From Streptomyces sp. L2 (lineage in GTDB: Bacteria; Actinomycetota; Actinomycetes; Streptomycetales; Streptomycetaceae), in NCBI RefSeq assembly GCF_004124325.1, contig NZ_QBDT01000001.1:1178001-1242000 (forward strand): a stretch of DNA of 64,000 nucleotides, in the 5' to 3' direction. The stretch's first letter is position 1. Every line of letters starts with the position of its first letter. Shown one piece after another: positions 16,842 to 26,480 of this stretch. Under the pieces are notes generated by a model, which did not search any database, was not told the DNA's origin, and saw nothing but the letters and a program-made list of their open reading frames with translations. Position numbers and translations under genes: made by a program.

Positions 16842-17993
16842 TCAAGCCGCCGGTTCGATGCGGGGCGTCGGGGCTTCCGGTGTGTCGTGGTGGATCGGGG
16901 TGTGGGCGCCGGTCAGGGTGCGGCCGGTGCCGCCTCGGCGGGCGGCGACGATCTCCGCCGCGATCGACAGGGCCGTCTCCTCCGGGGTGCGCGCGCCGAG
17001 GTCGAGGCCGATCGGGGAGCGCAGGCGGGCGAGTTCGAGTTCGGTGACGCCGGCTGCGCGGAGCCGCTCGTTGCGCTCCAGGTGGGTGCGGCGGGAGCCC
17101 ATCGCGCCGACGTAGGCCACCGGGAGGCGCAGGGCCAGGCGGAGGAGCGGTACGTCGAACCTGGTGTCGTGGGTGAGGACGCACAGGACGGTACGGGCGT
17201 CGGTGGGCGTGCGTTGCAGGTAGATGTGGGGCCACTCGGCGACGACCTCGTCGGCTTCCGGGAAGCGGGCCTTCGTGGCGAACACGGGCCGGGCGTCGCA
17301 CACGGTGACGTGGTGGTTCAGGAGCTTTCCGACGCGGACCAGCGCGGCGGCGAAGTCGACGGCGCCGAAGACGATCATCCGGGGCGGGGGGACCGAGGAC
17401 TCCACGAGGACGGTCAGCGGGGCGCCGCAGCGGGAGCCCTGCGTGCCGGTCTCCAGGGTGCCGGTGCGGCCGGCCTCCAGGAAGGCGGCGGCCTCGGCGG
17501 CGACCGTGCGGTCCAGTTCGGGGTGGGCACCGAAGCCGCCGTGATGGGCGCCGTCGGGATGGACGAGGAGGGCGCGGCCGAGCAGTTCGGCCGGGCCGGA
17601 CACGATCCGCGCGACCGCCGCCGCCTCCCCACGGGCGGCGGCGGCCAGCGCGGCCGCGAGCACCGGCCGGGCGGGACCGTCCGCCCGGACCGGTGTGACG
17701 AGGATGTCGATGACGCCGCCGCATGTCAGGCCGACGGCGAACGCGTCCTCGTCGCTGTACCCGAAGCGCTCCAGGACGGTCCGGCCGTCCAGGAGCGCCT
17801 GCCGGCACAGCTCGTACACGGCGCCCTCCACGCACCCGCCGGAGACCGAGCCGACGGCCGTGCCGCCGGAGTCCACCGCGAGGGCGGCGCCGGGCCGGCG
17901 CGGGGCGCTGCCCCGGACGGCCACCACGGTGGCGACGGCGAAGTCACGGCCCTGCTCGACCCACCGGTTCAGCTCGTCGGCGATGTCCAGCAT
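16842..17993 (-). CDS. xdhC: XdhC/CoxI-family molybdenum cofactor maturation protein
   Basis: A 383-residue protein. The N-terminal XdhC_CoxI domain has TVVAVRGSAPRRPGA and the Cys-containing SVSGGCVEGAVYE. The C-terminal Rossmann-like domain begins MIVFGAVDFAAAL and contains VTVCDARPVFAT and YVGAMGSRRTH. XdhC proteins bind molybdenum cofactor, assist its sulfuration and insert it into xanthine dehydrogenase. The gene lies downstream of the permease and the xanthine dehydrogenase subunits on the same strand (47 bp after the permease), consistent with one purine-oxidation unit. Confidence 0.9.
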   Translation of the reverse strand: MLDIADELNRWVEQGRDFAVATVVAVRGSAPRRPGAALAVDSGGTAVGSVSGGCVEGAVYELCRQALLDGRTVLERFGYSDEDAFAVGLTCGGVIDILVTPVRADGPARPVLAAALAAAARGEAAAVARIVSGPAELLGRALLVHPDGAHHGGFGAHPELDRTVAAEAAAFLEAGRTGTLETGTQGSRCGAPLTVLVESSVPPPRMIVFGAVDFAAALVRVGKLLNHHVTVCDARPVFATKARFPEADEVVAEWPHIYLQRTPTDARTVLCVLTHDTRFDVPLLRLALRLPVAYVGAMGSRRTHLERNERLRAAGVTELELARLRSPIGLDLGARTPEETALSIAAEIVAARRGGTGRTLTGAHTPIHHDTPEAPTPRIEPAA

Positions 17994-18039
17994 CTGTCGG
18001 TCCCCTTCAGGAGCGGGTGGGAGGGTGCGGGTCGGCCGG

Positions 18040-19497
18040 CTAGTGGACGCCGAGCCAGCCCTCGATGGGGTGGAGCGCGAAGTAGACCAGGAAGATGGCC
18101 GTCAGCCCCCACATGAAGGCGCCGATCTCGCGGGCCTTGCCCTGGCCGATCTTGATGACGGCGTAGGAGATGACGCCCGCGGCGACACCGGCGGTGATGC
18201 TGTAGGTGAAGGGCATCACGACGACGGTCAGGAAGACCGGGATCGCGGTGGCGCGGTCGGCCCAGTCCACGTGCCGGGCGTTCATCAGCATCATCGAGCC
18301 GATGACCACCAGGGCGGCCGAGGCGACCTCCTGCGGGACGATCGCGGTGACCGGAGTGAAGAACAGGCAGGCCGCGAAGAACAGGCCGGTGACCACCGAG
18401 GCGAGGCCCGTGCGGGCGCCCTCACCGACACCGGTCGCCGACTCGATGAAGACCGTCTGGCCGGAGCCGCCCGCCACGCCGCCGATCGCACCGCCGGCTC
18501 CGTCGATGAACAGCGCCTTGGACAGGCCCGGCATCCGGCCCTTGTCGTCGGCCAGATTGGCCTCGGTGCCGACACCGATGATGGTGGCCATGGCGTCGAA
18601 GAACCCGGCGAGCACCAGGGTGAAGACGATCATGCCGACGGTCATCACGCCGACCTTGCCCCAGCCGCCGAACTCGACGTGCCCGAAGAGCGAGAAGTCG
18701 GGCATCGAGACCGCGCTGCCGTGGAGTTCGGGGGCGCCGCTGGCCCACTGCTTGGGGTCGATGACGCCGACGGCGTTGAGGACGGCGGCCACGACGGTGC
18801 CCGTGACGATGCCGATCAGGATGGCGCCAGGGGTGTTCCGGGCCTGGAGCAGGAAGATCAGCAGCAGGGTGCCGGCGAAGAGGAGGACCGGCCAGCCGGC
18901 GAGTTCGCCGACGGGACCGAGGGTGAGCGGGGTGGCCTTGCCCTGGTGCACGAAGCCGGACTTGTAGAAGCCGATGAGGGCGATGAACAGGCCGATGCCC
19001 ATGGTGATGGCGTGCTTGAGCGCGAGCGGGATCGCATTCATGATCATCTCGCGCAGGCCGGTGACGACCAGCAGCATGATGACCACGCCGTAGATCACAC
19101 ACATGCCCATGGCCTGCGGCCAGGTCATCTCGGGTGCGACCTGCGAGGAGAGGACGCCGGACACGGACAGGCCGGCGGCGAGCGCGAGCGGCACCTTGCC
19201 GACGAAGCCCATCACCAGCGTGGTGAAGGCCGCGGCGAACGCGGTCGCGGTGATCAGGGCCTTCTGGCCCATGGTGTCGCCGGCGGCGTCCTTGCCGGAC
19301 AGGATCAGCGGGTTGAGCAGGAGGATGTAGGCCATCGCCATGAAGGTGGTGATGCCGCCGCGCACCTCACGCGCGACGGTCGAGCCTCTGCCGGATATGT
19401 GGAAGTACCGGTCGAGCCAGGATCGCCCTGCCGGGACGCGTGAGCCGGTGCCCGCGTCTTCGGCAGGGGTCCTCGGCTCCACAGACTGCTGGGTCAT
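18040..19497 (-). CDS. NCS2/AzgA-type purine permease
   Basis: A 485-residue polytopic membrane protein. It begins with the soluble segment WLDRYFHISGRGSTVAREVR and GGITTFMAMAYILLLNP, the signature of the AzgA/PbuG branch of nucleobase transporters (guanine, hypoxanthine, adenine), and contains ATGVGEGARTGLASVVTG and the FFDAMATIIGVG segment of this branch. About 12-14 membrane segments are visible. The ATG at 19497 has GGGAG 8 nt upstream; an earlier TTG is less likely. Position between Mo-subunit and xdhC genes indicates uptake of the purine oxidised by the neighbouring enzyme. Confidence 0.92.
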   Translation of the reverse strand: MTQQSVEPRTPAEDAGTGSRVPAGRSWLDRYFHISGRGSTVAREVRGGITTFMAMAYILLLNPLILSGKDAAGDTMGQKALITATAFAAAFTTLVMGFVGKVPLALAAGLSVSGVLSSQVAPEMTWPQAMGMCVIYGVVIMLLVVTGLREMIMNAIPLALKHAITMGIGLFIALIGFYKSGFVHQGKATPLTLGPVGELAGWPVLLFAGTLLLIFLLQARNTPGAILIGIVTGTVVAAVLNAVGVIDPKQWASGAPELHGSAVSMPDFSLFGHVEFGGWGKVGVMTVGMIVFTLVLAGFFDAMATIIGVGTEANLADDKGRMPGLSKALFIDGAGGAIGGVAGGSGQTVFIESATGVGEGARTGLASVVTGLFFAACLFFTPVTAIVPQEVASAALVVIGSMMLMNARHVDWADRATAIPVFLTVVVMPFTYSITAGVAAGVISYAVIKIGQGKAREIGAFMWGLTAIFLVYFALHPIEGWLGVH

Positions 19498-19703
19498 GGT
19501 GCCAACTCCCAAGGTTCAAAGGGGCCCCCGTGCAACCGCCTTGTTCGGCCACGGGATTTGGGAATGGACGACCCGGGGGACGGCCCGAGACGAACGTGAT
19601 TCCTGGTACTTCAAGGACCGCGAGCGGAGCGGAACTCAAAGGTTCCTCCGGGCGGCGCGGCGGAGTGTGTGACGTTCCCTGCGCCGCCCGGAGAGCTGGG
19701 GTG

Positions 19704-22088
19704 TTACGCGGTCCCCGTCAGGTGCTCGGGCCGCACCGGTGTGCGGCTCAGCTCCAGCCCGGTCGCGTTCCGGATCGCCGCGAGGACGGCCGGGGTGGAC
19801 GACAGGGTCGGGGCCTCTCCGACGCCGCGCAGCCCGTAGGGGGCGTGCTCGTCGGCGAGTTCGAGGACGTCGACCGGGATGGTCGGCGTGTCGAGGATGG
19901 TCGGGATCAGGTAGTCCGTGAACGACGGGTTCCTGACCTTCGCGGTCTTCGGGTCGACGATGATCTCCTCCATCACCGCCACCCCCAGGCCCTGGGTGGT
20001 GCCACCCTGGATCTGGCCGAGGACGGACAGCGGGTTGAGCGCCTTGCCGACGTCCTGGGCGCAGGCCAGTTCGATGACCTTGACCAGGCCGAGTTCGGTG
20101 TCGACCTCGACGACGGCGCGGTGCGCGGCGAAGGAGTACTGGACGTGGCCGTTGCCCTGGCCGGTGCGCAGGTCGAAGGGCTCGGTCGGCCGGTGCCGCC
20201 ACTCCGCCTCGATCTCCACGCATCCGTCCTCCAGCACGTCGGCCAGGTCGGCCAGCACCTCACCGCCGTCGGTGACCACCTTGCCGCCCTCCAGCAGGAG
20301 TTCGGCGGTGGCCCAGGCGGGGTGGTGGCTGCCGAACTTGCGCCGGCCGATCTCCAGGACCTTGTCGCGGACCAGTTCACAGGCGTTGCGCACGGCGCCG
20401 CCGGTGACGTAGGTCTGCCGGGAGGCCGAGGTGGAGCCGGCGCTGCCGACCCGGGTGTCGGCGGGCTGGATGGTCACCTGGGTGACGCCGAGTTCGGTGC
20501 GGGCGATCTGGGCGTGCACGGTGACACCGCCCTGGCCGACCTCCGCCATCGCCGTGTGCACGGTCGCGACCGGCACACCGCCGGCGACCTCCATGCGCAC
20601 CCGGGCGGTGGAGTAGTCGTCGAAGCCCTCGGAGAAGCCGACGTTCTTGATGCCGACCGCGTAGCCGACACCGCGTACGACGCCCTCGCCGTGCGTGGTG
20701 TTGGACAGGCCGCCGGGCAGCTGCCGTACGTCGGCGCCCTCGCTGGACTCCCACTGGCGCTCCGGCGGCATGGGCATCGCCTTGACCCGGCGCAGCAGTT
20801 CGGCGACCGGGGCCGGGGAGTCGACGGGCTGGCCCGTCGGCATGACGGTGCCCTGTTCCATGGCGTTCAGCTGCCGGAACTCCACCGGGTCCAGGCCGAG
20901 TTCGGCGGCGACCTTGTCCATCTGCGCCTCGTAGGCGAAGCACGCCTGGACCGCGCCGAAGCCGCGCATGGCGCCGCAGGGCGGGTTGTTGGTGTAGAGG
21001 GCGTACGCCTCGATGTCGACGTCGTCGACGGCGTACGGCCCGACGGAGAGGGAGGCGGCGTTGCCGACGACCGCCGGGGAGGCGGAGGCGTAGGCGCCGC
21101 CGTCCAGCACGATCCGGCACTTCACGTGGGTGAGCCGGCCGTCCCGGGTGGCTCCGTGCTCGTAGCGGAGCCTGGCCGGGTGGCGGTGGACGTGGCCGAA
21201 GAAGGACTCGAACCGGTTGTAGACGATCTTGACCGGTTTGCCGGTGCGCAGGGCGAGCAGGCAGGCGTGGATCTGCATCGACAGGTCCTCGCGGCCGCCG
21301 AACGCGCCGCCGACGCCGGACAGCGTCATGCGCACCTTGTCCTCGGGCAGGCCCAGGACGGGCGCCATCTGGCGCAGGTCGGAGTGGAGCCACTGGGTGG
21401 CGATGTAGAGGTGGACGCCGCCGTCCTCCTCCGGTACGGCGAGTCCGGACTCGGGGCCGAGGAAGGCCTGGTCCTGCATGCCGAAGGTGTACTCGCCGCG
21501 GACGATCACGTCGGCCCGCCCGGCGGCCCGCGCCGCGTCGCCGCGGACGATCGGCTGGCGGTGCACGATGTTGGGGTGCGGGACGTGGGCCATGTGGTGG
21601 TCGGTGCGGTGCTCGTGGACGAGGACCGCGCCGGGGCCGGTGGCCGAGGCCTCGTCGGTGACGACCGGGAGCTCGCGGTACTCGACCCTGATCTTGGCGG
21701 CGGCGCGGCGGGCCGTCTCCGGGTGGTCGGCGGCGACGAGCGCGACCGGCTCTCCGTGGTGGCGCACCTTGCCGTGGGCGAGGACCGGGGTGTCCTGGAT
21801 CTCCAGGCCGTAATGGCGGACCTCGGTGGGCAGGTCGTCGTACGTCATGACGGCGTACACGCCGGGGGTGGCCAGGGCCTCGCCGGTGTCGATGGACACG
21901 ATCTCGGCGTGGGCGACGGTGGAGCGCAGGATCTGGCCCCACAGCATGTCCTCGTGCCACATGTCGGACGAGTACGCGAACTCGCCGGTGACCTTCAGGG
22001 TGCCGTCGGGGCGCAGCGTGGACTCGCCGATGCCGCCCTTCGTGCCGGAGCCTTGGGTGATCTTCGTCGGTGCGCCGATCGCGGGCAT
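19704..22088 (-). CDS. Xanthine dehydrogenase, molybdopterin-binding subunit
   Basis: A 794-residue large subunit of the xanthine oxidase family. Recognisable segments are GEFAYSSDM near the N-terminus, GQILRSTVAHAEI, QDQAFLGPE (Gln near the Mo ligand), GVGGAFGGRED, the GAMRGFGAVQ loop and, near the C-terminus, LRGVGEAPT containing the catalytic Glu. With the FeS and FAD subunits it would oxidise hypoxanthine and xanthine to urate. The ATG at 22088 lies 2 bp after the FeS-subunit stop; a GTG overlapping that stop is an alternative. Operon order FAD-FeS-Mo is normal for bacterial three-subunit enzymes. Confidence 0.93.
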   Translation of the reverse strand: MPAIGAPTKITQGSGTKGGIGESTLRPDGTLKVTGEFAYSSDMWHEDMLWGQILRSTVAHAEIVSIDTGEALATPGVYAVMTYDDLPTEVRHYGLEIQDTPVLAHGKVRHHGEPVALVAADHPETARRAAAKIRVEYRELPVVTDEASATGPGAVLVHEHRTDHHMAHVPHPNIVHRQPIVRGDAARAAGRADVIVRGEYTFGMQDQAFLGPESGLAVPEEDGGVHLYIATQWLHSDLRQMAPVLGLPEDKVRMTLSGVGGAFGGREDLSMQIHACLLALRTGKPVKIVYNRFESFFGHVHRHPARLRYEHGATRDGRLTHVKCRIVLDGGAYASASPAVVGNAASLSVGPYAVDDVDIEAYALYTNNPPCGAMRGFGAVQACFAYEAQMDKVAAELGLDPVEFRQLNAMEQGTVMPTGQPVDSPAPVAELLRRVKAMPMPPERQWESSEGADVRQLPGGLSNTTHGEGVVRGVGYAVGIKNVGFSEGFDDYSTARVRMEVAGGVPVATVHTAMAEVGQGGVTVHAQIARTELGVTQVTIQPADTRVGSAGSTSASRQTYVTGGAVRNACELVRDKVLEIGRRKFGSHHPAWATAELLLEGGKVVTDGGEVLADLADVLEDGCVEIEAEWRHRPTEPFDLRTGQGNGHVQYSFAAHRAVVEVDTELGLVKVIELACAQDVGKALNPLSVLGQIQGGTTQGLGVAVMEEIIVDPKTAKVRNPSFTDYLIPTILDTPTIPVDVLELADEHAPYGLRGVGEAPTLSSTPAVLAAIRNATGLELSRTPVRPEHLTGTA

Positions 22089-22090
22089 GC

Positions 22091-22606
22091 TCACGCCCCC
22101 TCGGACTGGCGGGCGGCCGCGAGGCGGACCGCGTCCATGATCTTCTCGTAGCCCGTGCAGCGGCACAGGTTCCCCGACAGCGCCTCGCGGATGTCGGCGT
22201 CGGTGGGGTTCGGGTTGCGCTCCAGCAGTTCGTCGGAGGCGACCAGCAGACCGGGGGTGCAGAAGCCGCACTGGACGGCGCCCGCGTCGATGAACGCCTG
22301 CTGCACCGGGGAGAGTTCCGTGTCCTCGCCGGTGCGCCCGGCGGTTCCGGAGCGCTGTGCGGCGTACTCCGCGAGGCCCTCCACGGTGACGACCTCGCGG
22401 CCCTCGGCCTGGCCGGCCGCGACCAGGCAGGAGCAGACCGGCACGCCGTCCAGGCGGACCGTGCAGGAGCCGCACTCGCCCTGTTCGCAGGCGTTCTTGG
22501 AGCCGGGCAGGCCGAGGCGCTCGCGCAGCACGTACAGCAGGGACTCGCCCTCCCAGACGTCGTCGGCCTGCTGCGGGCGTCCGTTGACGGTGAGGTTGAC
22601 GCGCAT
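22091..22606 (-). CDS. Xanthine dehydrogenase, [2Fe-2S] subunit
   Basis: A 171-residue protein with both iron-sulfur domains. The plant-type ferredoxin cluster is bound by C40, C45, C48 and C60 (CEQGECGSC). The helical second cluster is bound by C113, C116, C148 and C150 (CGFC and CRC). The length is typical. It passes electrons from the Mo centre to the FAD subunit. Its ATG overlaps the FAD-subunit stop (TAATG), which implies coupled translation. Confidence 0.94.
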   Translation of the reverse strand: MRVNLTVNGRPQQADDVWEGESLLYVLRERLGLPGSKNACEQGECGSCTVRLDGVPVCSCLVAAGQAEGREVVTVEGLAEYAAQRSGTAGRTGEDTELSPVQQAFIDAGAVQCGFCTPGLLVASDELLERNPNPTDADIREALSGNLCRCTGYEKIMDAVRLAAARQSEGA

Positions 22607-23511
22607 TACGCGGCACCTCCCTTCTGCTGACGGGCGGTGCCTCGTGCGCCGCGGTACGACTCCCAGGTCCAGGTGAGCGTCCGGCGGGCCATCACGCCGA
22701 CCGCGTGGCGGCGGTAGCTCGCGGTGCCCCGGACGTCGTCGATGGGGTTGCAGGCGCCGGCGCACAGGTCCGCGAACCGCTTGGCGACCGACGGGGTGAT
22801 GATCCGGCCGTTGTCCCAGAAGCCGCCCTCGTCCAGGGCCGCGGTCAGGAACTCCTCGGCGGCCTTCGCCCGCACGGGGGTGGGGGCGGCGGAGCCGATG
22901 CCGGTGCGGACGGTACGGGTCTCGGGGTGCAGGGCGAGGCCGAAGGCGCACACGGCGATGACCATCGCGTTGCGGGTGCCGACCTTCGAGAACTGCTGCG
23001 GGCCGTCCGCCTTCCGGATGTGCACGGCGCGGATCAGCTCGTCGGGCTGGAGCGCGTTGCGCTTCACCCCGGTGTAGAACGAGTCGATGGGGATCAGGCG
23101 GGTGCCGCGCGCGGCCGACTCGGCCTCGACCTCGGCGCCGGCCGCCAGCAGCGCCGGGTGGGCGTCGCCGGCCGGGGAGGCGGTGCCGAGGTTGCCGCCG
23201 ACGCCGCCGCGGTTGCGGATCTGCGGGGAGGCGACGGTGTGCGAGGCCAGCGCGAGGCCGGGCAGCTCGGTCCGCAGCTCCTCCATGATCCGGGTGTACG
23301 GGACGGAGGCGCCCAGCCGCACGGTGTCCGGGCCGGTCTCCCACTCGGTGAGGTCGCCGACGCGGTTCAGGTCGAGGAGGTACTCGGGCCGGCGGTGGTC
23401 GAAGTTGATCTCGACCATCACATCGGTCCCACCCGCAATCGGCACAGCGGTGGGGTGCTCGGCCTTAGCGGCGAGCGCCTCCTCCCAGCTGGCGGGGCGC
23501 AGGAAGTCCAT
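22606..23511 (-). CDS. Xanthine dehydrogenase, FAD-binding subunit
   Basis: A 301-residue CO-dehydrogenase-type flavoprotein subunit. PIAGGTDVMVEIN near residue 24 and GGVGGNLGTASPAGD further on are the two FAD-binding motifs of this family. It transfers electrons to NAD+ or another acceptor. It is the first gene of the xdh operon, starting at the ATG at 23509-23511, and is divergent from the PucR-type regulator with about 360 bp between starts. Confidence 0.93.
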   Translation of the reverse strand: MDFLRPASWEEALAAKAEHPTAVPIAGGTDVMVEINFDHRRPEYLLDLNRVGDLTEWETGPDTVRLGASVPYTRIMEELRTELPGLALASHTVASPQIRNRGGVGGNLGTASPAGDAHPALLAAGAEVEAESAARGTRLIPIDSFYTGVKRNALQPDELIRAVHIRKADGPQQFSKVGTRNAMVIAVCAFGLALHPETRTVRTGIGSAAPTPVRAKAAEEFLTAALDEGGFWDNGRIITPSVAKRFADLCAGACNPIDDVRGTASYRRHAVGVMARRTLTWTWESYRGARGTARQQKGGAA

Positions 23512-23870
23512 GACCGGCTCTCTTCTTCGGCTCGTGCGTCGTACAGCTCGTCAGTCGTACAGATCGAGCCAATCCGTCGGTGACGGTCGCGGCTCGTTCA
23601 TGTGCTGTTCACGCGGCGTGGACTCAGTACACCGTCCGCTGCTCCGACCGGGTCAGTCACGGAAACCATGAAGGAGTTGGCTGGCCACGGCGATCGTCTT
23701 GTAGATTCGTATGAACGGAGGTCGTCGGCTGCCCCTCCGGTTCCCCGAGGAAACACGGGAAACACCCCCGGCGGCCTCGCAGGACGGCCCACGCGCCCCG
23801 CGCGCCGGACCCCTCCGGTCCGTCCCCAGGATCCATCGTAGGTTTCGAGACAAAGAACGGCGGCGACGAG
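23512..23870. promoter_or_regulatory. Divergent intergenic region between xdh operon and pucR-type gene
   Basis: No gene is seen in these 359 bp. The stretch must hold both promoters. TCGTACAG occurs twice about 14 bp apart (near 23538 and 23552). A possible weak promoter toward the regulator has TTGGCT at 23677-23682 and TAGATT at 23702-23707, a long 19-bp spacing. No dyad convincing enough to call an operator was found. Confidence 0.4.
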
Positions 23871-25544
23871 ATGCGGCTGCGCGCACTGCTGGACACGGAC
23901 GCGCTGGGCCTGAAGCTGCTCGGCGGCGAGGACGAGCTGGACCGCTCCGTACGCGGGGTGATGACCACCGACCTGCGCGACCCGAGCCGCTACCTCTCCG
24001 GCGGCGAGCTGGTGCTGACCGGCCTGGCCTGGCGCCGGGACGCCGGTGACTCGGAGGCGTTCGTACGGATCCTGGTGCAGGCCGGGGTGGCGGCGCTGGC
24101 GGCCGGCGAGGCCGAGCTGGGCGATGTGCCGGAGGACCTGCTGCTGGCCTGTGCGCGGCACCGGCTGCCGCTGTTCGCGGTGCACGAGTCGGTGGCGTTC
24201 GCGACGATCACCGAGCACGTCGTACGGCAGGTGTCCGGCGAGCGGGCCGGCGACCTGGCCGCCGTGGTGGACCGGCACCGGCGGATGATGACCTCGGGGC
24301 CCGCGGGCGGCGGCCCGGACGTGGTCCTGGACCTGCTCGGCACCGACCTGGACCTGCGGGCCTGGGTGCTCTCCCCCACCGGCCGGCTGATCGCCGGCTC
24401 CGAGGAGTCGGGTCCGGCGCTGCCCGTGGAGACGTGTGCCAAGCTCGCCGCCGAGCACCTCGCCGCCGCCCGCACCGGCCGGCGCGGACCGCACCGGGTG
24501 CTGCGGGGCGGCTCGACGTACTCCCTGTTCCCGGTCCGCTCCTCGGGCCGCTCCCCGCAGGCGGCCCGGGACGTGCGCGAGACGGTCCTGTCGGACTGGG
24601 TGCTGGCCGTGGAGGCGGACGCGGGCGACTGGCCGGCGGAGCGCCTGGACCTGCTGCAGGGCGTCACCCAGCTGATCGCCGTCGAGCGGGACCGCCGGGA
24701 CGCGGCGCGCACGGTGCGGCGCCGGCTCGCCCAGGAGGTGCTGGAGCTGGTGCAGACCGGCGCGGCGCCCGCCGAGATCGCCGCGCGCCTGAGGGTGGCC
24801 GCGCCGGTGCTGCTGCCCGGGCTCGGCGCGGCCCCGCACTGGCAGGTCGTCGTCGCCCGCGTGGAGTGGGACGGCGGCGAGGTCGAGGGCGGCCCGGTCG
24901 CGCAGTCGCTGCTGGAGGAGATCCTCGTCGACCCGGTCGCGACCGGCCCCGAGCCCTCGGACCGGATCGCCGTCGCCCACACCGGCGACGAGGCGATCGC
25001 CCTCGTCCCGCTGCCCGCGGTCACCACCGAGCACGACGGCTCCGAGTCCGGTCTGCTCGCCGACACGCTGCTGCGGACGGTGCGCGACCCGCTGTCCGCC
25101 GGCCTGGACGGCGACGGGCGGCTCACGCTCGGCGTCAGCGCGGCCGTGCACTCGGCGGAGGGGCTGCGCGGAGCCCTGGAGGAGGCCCGGCACGCCCGCC
25201 GGGTGGCGGCGGCCCGCCCCGGCCGGGTGTGCGCCGCCGGACACCAGGAGCTGGCCTCGCACGTCCTGCTGCTGCCCTTCGTCCCCGACGACGTCCGCCG
25301 GGCCTTCACCGCCCGCCTCCTCGACCCGCTGCGGGACTACGACCGCCGGCACCGGGCGGAGCTGATTCCCACCCTGGAGGCGTTCCTCGACTGCGACGGC
25401 TCCTGGACTCGCTGCGCCACCCGGCTCCACCTGCACGTCAACACGCTGCGCTACCGGGTCGGGCGGATCGAGCAGTTGACGGGACGGGACCTGTCGCGGC
25501 TGGAGGACAAGCTCGACTTCTTCCTCGCGCTGCGCATGAGCTGA
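23871..25544 (+). CDS. PucR-family transcriptional regulator of purine catabolism
   Basis: A 557-residue regulator. The N-terminal PucR domain (about 1-130) starts MRLRALLDTDALGLKLLGG and DLRDPSRYLSGGELVLTG. A central GGDEF-like domain follows, and the C-terminus is the PucR helix-turn-helix (HTH_30), with TRLHLHVNTLRYRVGRIE and a closing LEDKLDFFLALRM. In Bacillus and Streptomyces, PucR-type proteins control urate/allantoin/purine oxidation genes. Divergent placement next to the xanthine dehydrogenase operon fits that role. The ATG is preceded by a GGCGGCGACGAG stretch. Confidence 0.9.
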   Translation: MRLRALLDTDALGLKLLGGEDELDRSVRGVMTTDLRDPSRYLSGGELVLTGLAWRRDAGDSEAFVRILVQAGVAALAAGEAELGDVPEDLLLACARHRLPLFAVHESVAFATITEHVVRQVSGERAGDLAAVVDRHRRMMTSGPAGGGPDVVLDLLGTDLDLRAWVLSPTGRLIAGSEESGPALPVETCAKLAAEHLAAARTGRRGPHRVLRGGSTYSLFPVRSSGRSPQAARDVRETVLSDWVLAVEADAGDWPAERLDLLQGVTQLIAVERDRRDAARTVRRRLAQEVLELVQTGAAPAEIAARLRVAAPVLLPGLGAAPHWQVVVARVEWDGGEVEGGPVAQSLLEEILVDPVATGPEPSDRIAVAHTGDEAIALVPLPAVTTEHDGSESGLLADTLLRTVRDPLSAGLDGDGRLTLGVSAAVHSAEGLRGALEEARHARRVAAARPGRVCAAGHQELASHVLLLPFVPDDVRRAFTARLLDPLRDYDRRHRAELIPTLEAFLDCDGSWTRCATRLHLHVNTLRYRVGRIEQLTGRDLSRLEDKLDFFLALRMS

Positions 25545-25706
25545 GGTCGCGGGGCCGGCGGGCGACGGGCCGGGGTGGCCGGCCGGCGCCCGTTCCGGTC
25601 CACGACATTGTGAAAACTTTCACCCACCCCCTTGGCCCGGCCCGCTGATCGGTGCTGGAATGCGGCCACCACTCAACAGCTCGATGGCGTGCTCGGGGAG
25701 GGCAAC

Positions 25707-26480
25707 GTGGCGCATACCGCCATGTCTGGTAACGGAACGACCGCCGGTGACGATCCTCTCCAGACCGCGGTGTGGCGGCTGCGCTCGCGGGCCTGCTGGG
25801 CCGACGCGGCGGCGCTGCTGCCGCGCGACACCCCCGCGGCGGCGCTGCAGCGGGCCGCACTGCTGGTGGAGCGGTGCCTGTACACCGAGCGGGGCTGGGA
25901 GGACGCGGAGGACGCGCTGCGTACGGCGGAGGCGCTGGCCCACGACGACGAGGAGCGGGGGGCGGCGGCCTGCGAACGCGGGCAGCTCGCGTACGCCTCG
26001 ACGGTGCACGGGGTACGGGACCGGGCCGACGAGGCGCGGGCCGCGCTCGGGCGGGCGGCCGCGCTGATCCCGCCGGGGGCGGTGGGGCGGGCGCTGCTGG
26101 ACTTCCGGCGGGGGCTGCTGGCGGAGAACCTGACGCGGTCGCCGCAGGCCGCTCGCGCGGCGTACCGGCGGGCGCACGCGGGCGCCGCCACGCAGGCGGA
26201 TCCGCTGCTGCTGTCGTTCACGTGGCGCCACCTGGCCGGACTGGCCCTGCGGGAGGGGGAGTTGGCGGAGGCGCGGCACGGGTTCGCGGAGTCGCTGCGG
26301 ATCCGGGAGGAGCTGGGGTATCTGGTCGGTACGGCGCCTGCGCTGGCGTCCCTCGCGGAGACCGAGTCGGACCCCGAGGCGTCCCGCCTCCGCGAGGAGG
26401 CTCGCCGCCTGTTCCGACTCCTCGGGGGCGTCCCCACGTGGCTCGCTCGCCAGCTGGCTCCGCCGGCTGCGACGGCTTAG
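25707..26480 (+). CDS. TPR-like helical-repeat protein of unknown function
   Basis: A 257-residue soluble protein of paired Ala/Arg/Leu-rich helices resembling tetratricopeptide repeats (AALLVERCLYTERGWEDAEDA, later LALREGELAEARHGFAESL). The GTG at 25707 is chosen for the GGGGAGGG Shine-Dalgarno 5 nt upstream, and upstream codons are not coding-like. No catalytic motif is seen. It stands alone after the PucR gene, followed by an intergenic repeat region. The function is unknown. Confidence 0.7.
   Translation: MAHTAMSGNGTTAGDDPLQTAVWRLRSRACWADAAALLPRDTPAAALQRAALLVERCLYTERGWEDAEDALRTAEALAHDDEERGAAACERGQLAYASTVHGVRDRADEARAALGRAAALIPPGAVGRALLDFRRGLLAENLTRSPQAARAAYRRAHAGAATQADPLLLSFTWRHLAGLALREGELAEARHGFAESLRIREELGYLVGTAPALASLAETESDPEASRLREEARRLFRLLGGVPTWLARQLAPPAATA

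Noticed and set aside
19440..22151. A 903-codon plus-strand open frame opposite the xanthine dehydrogenase large subunit
   Set aside because: The minus-strand gene has all xanthine dehydrogenase motifs and operon junctions. The opposite frame has no domain and biased composition.
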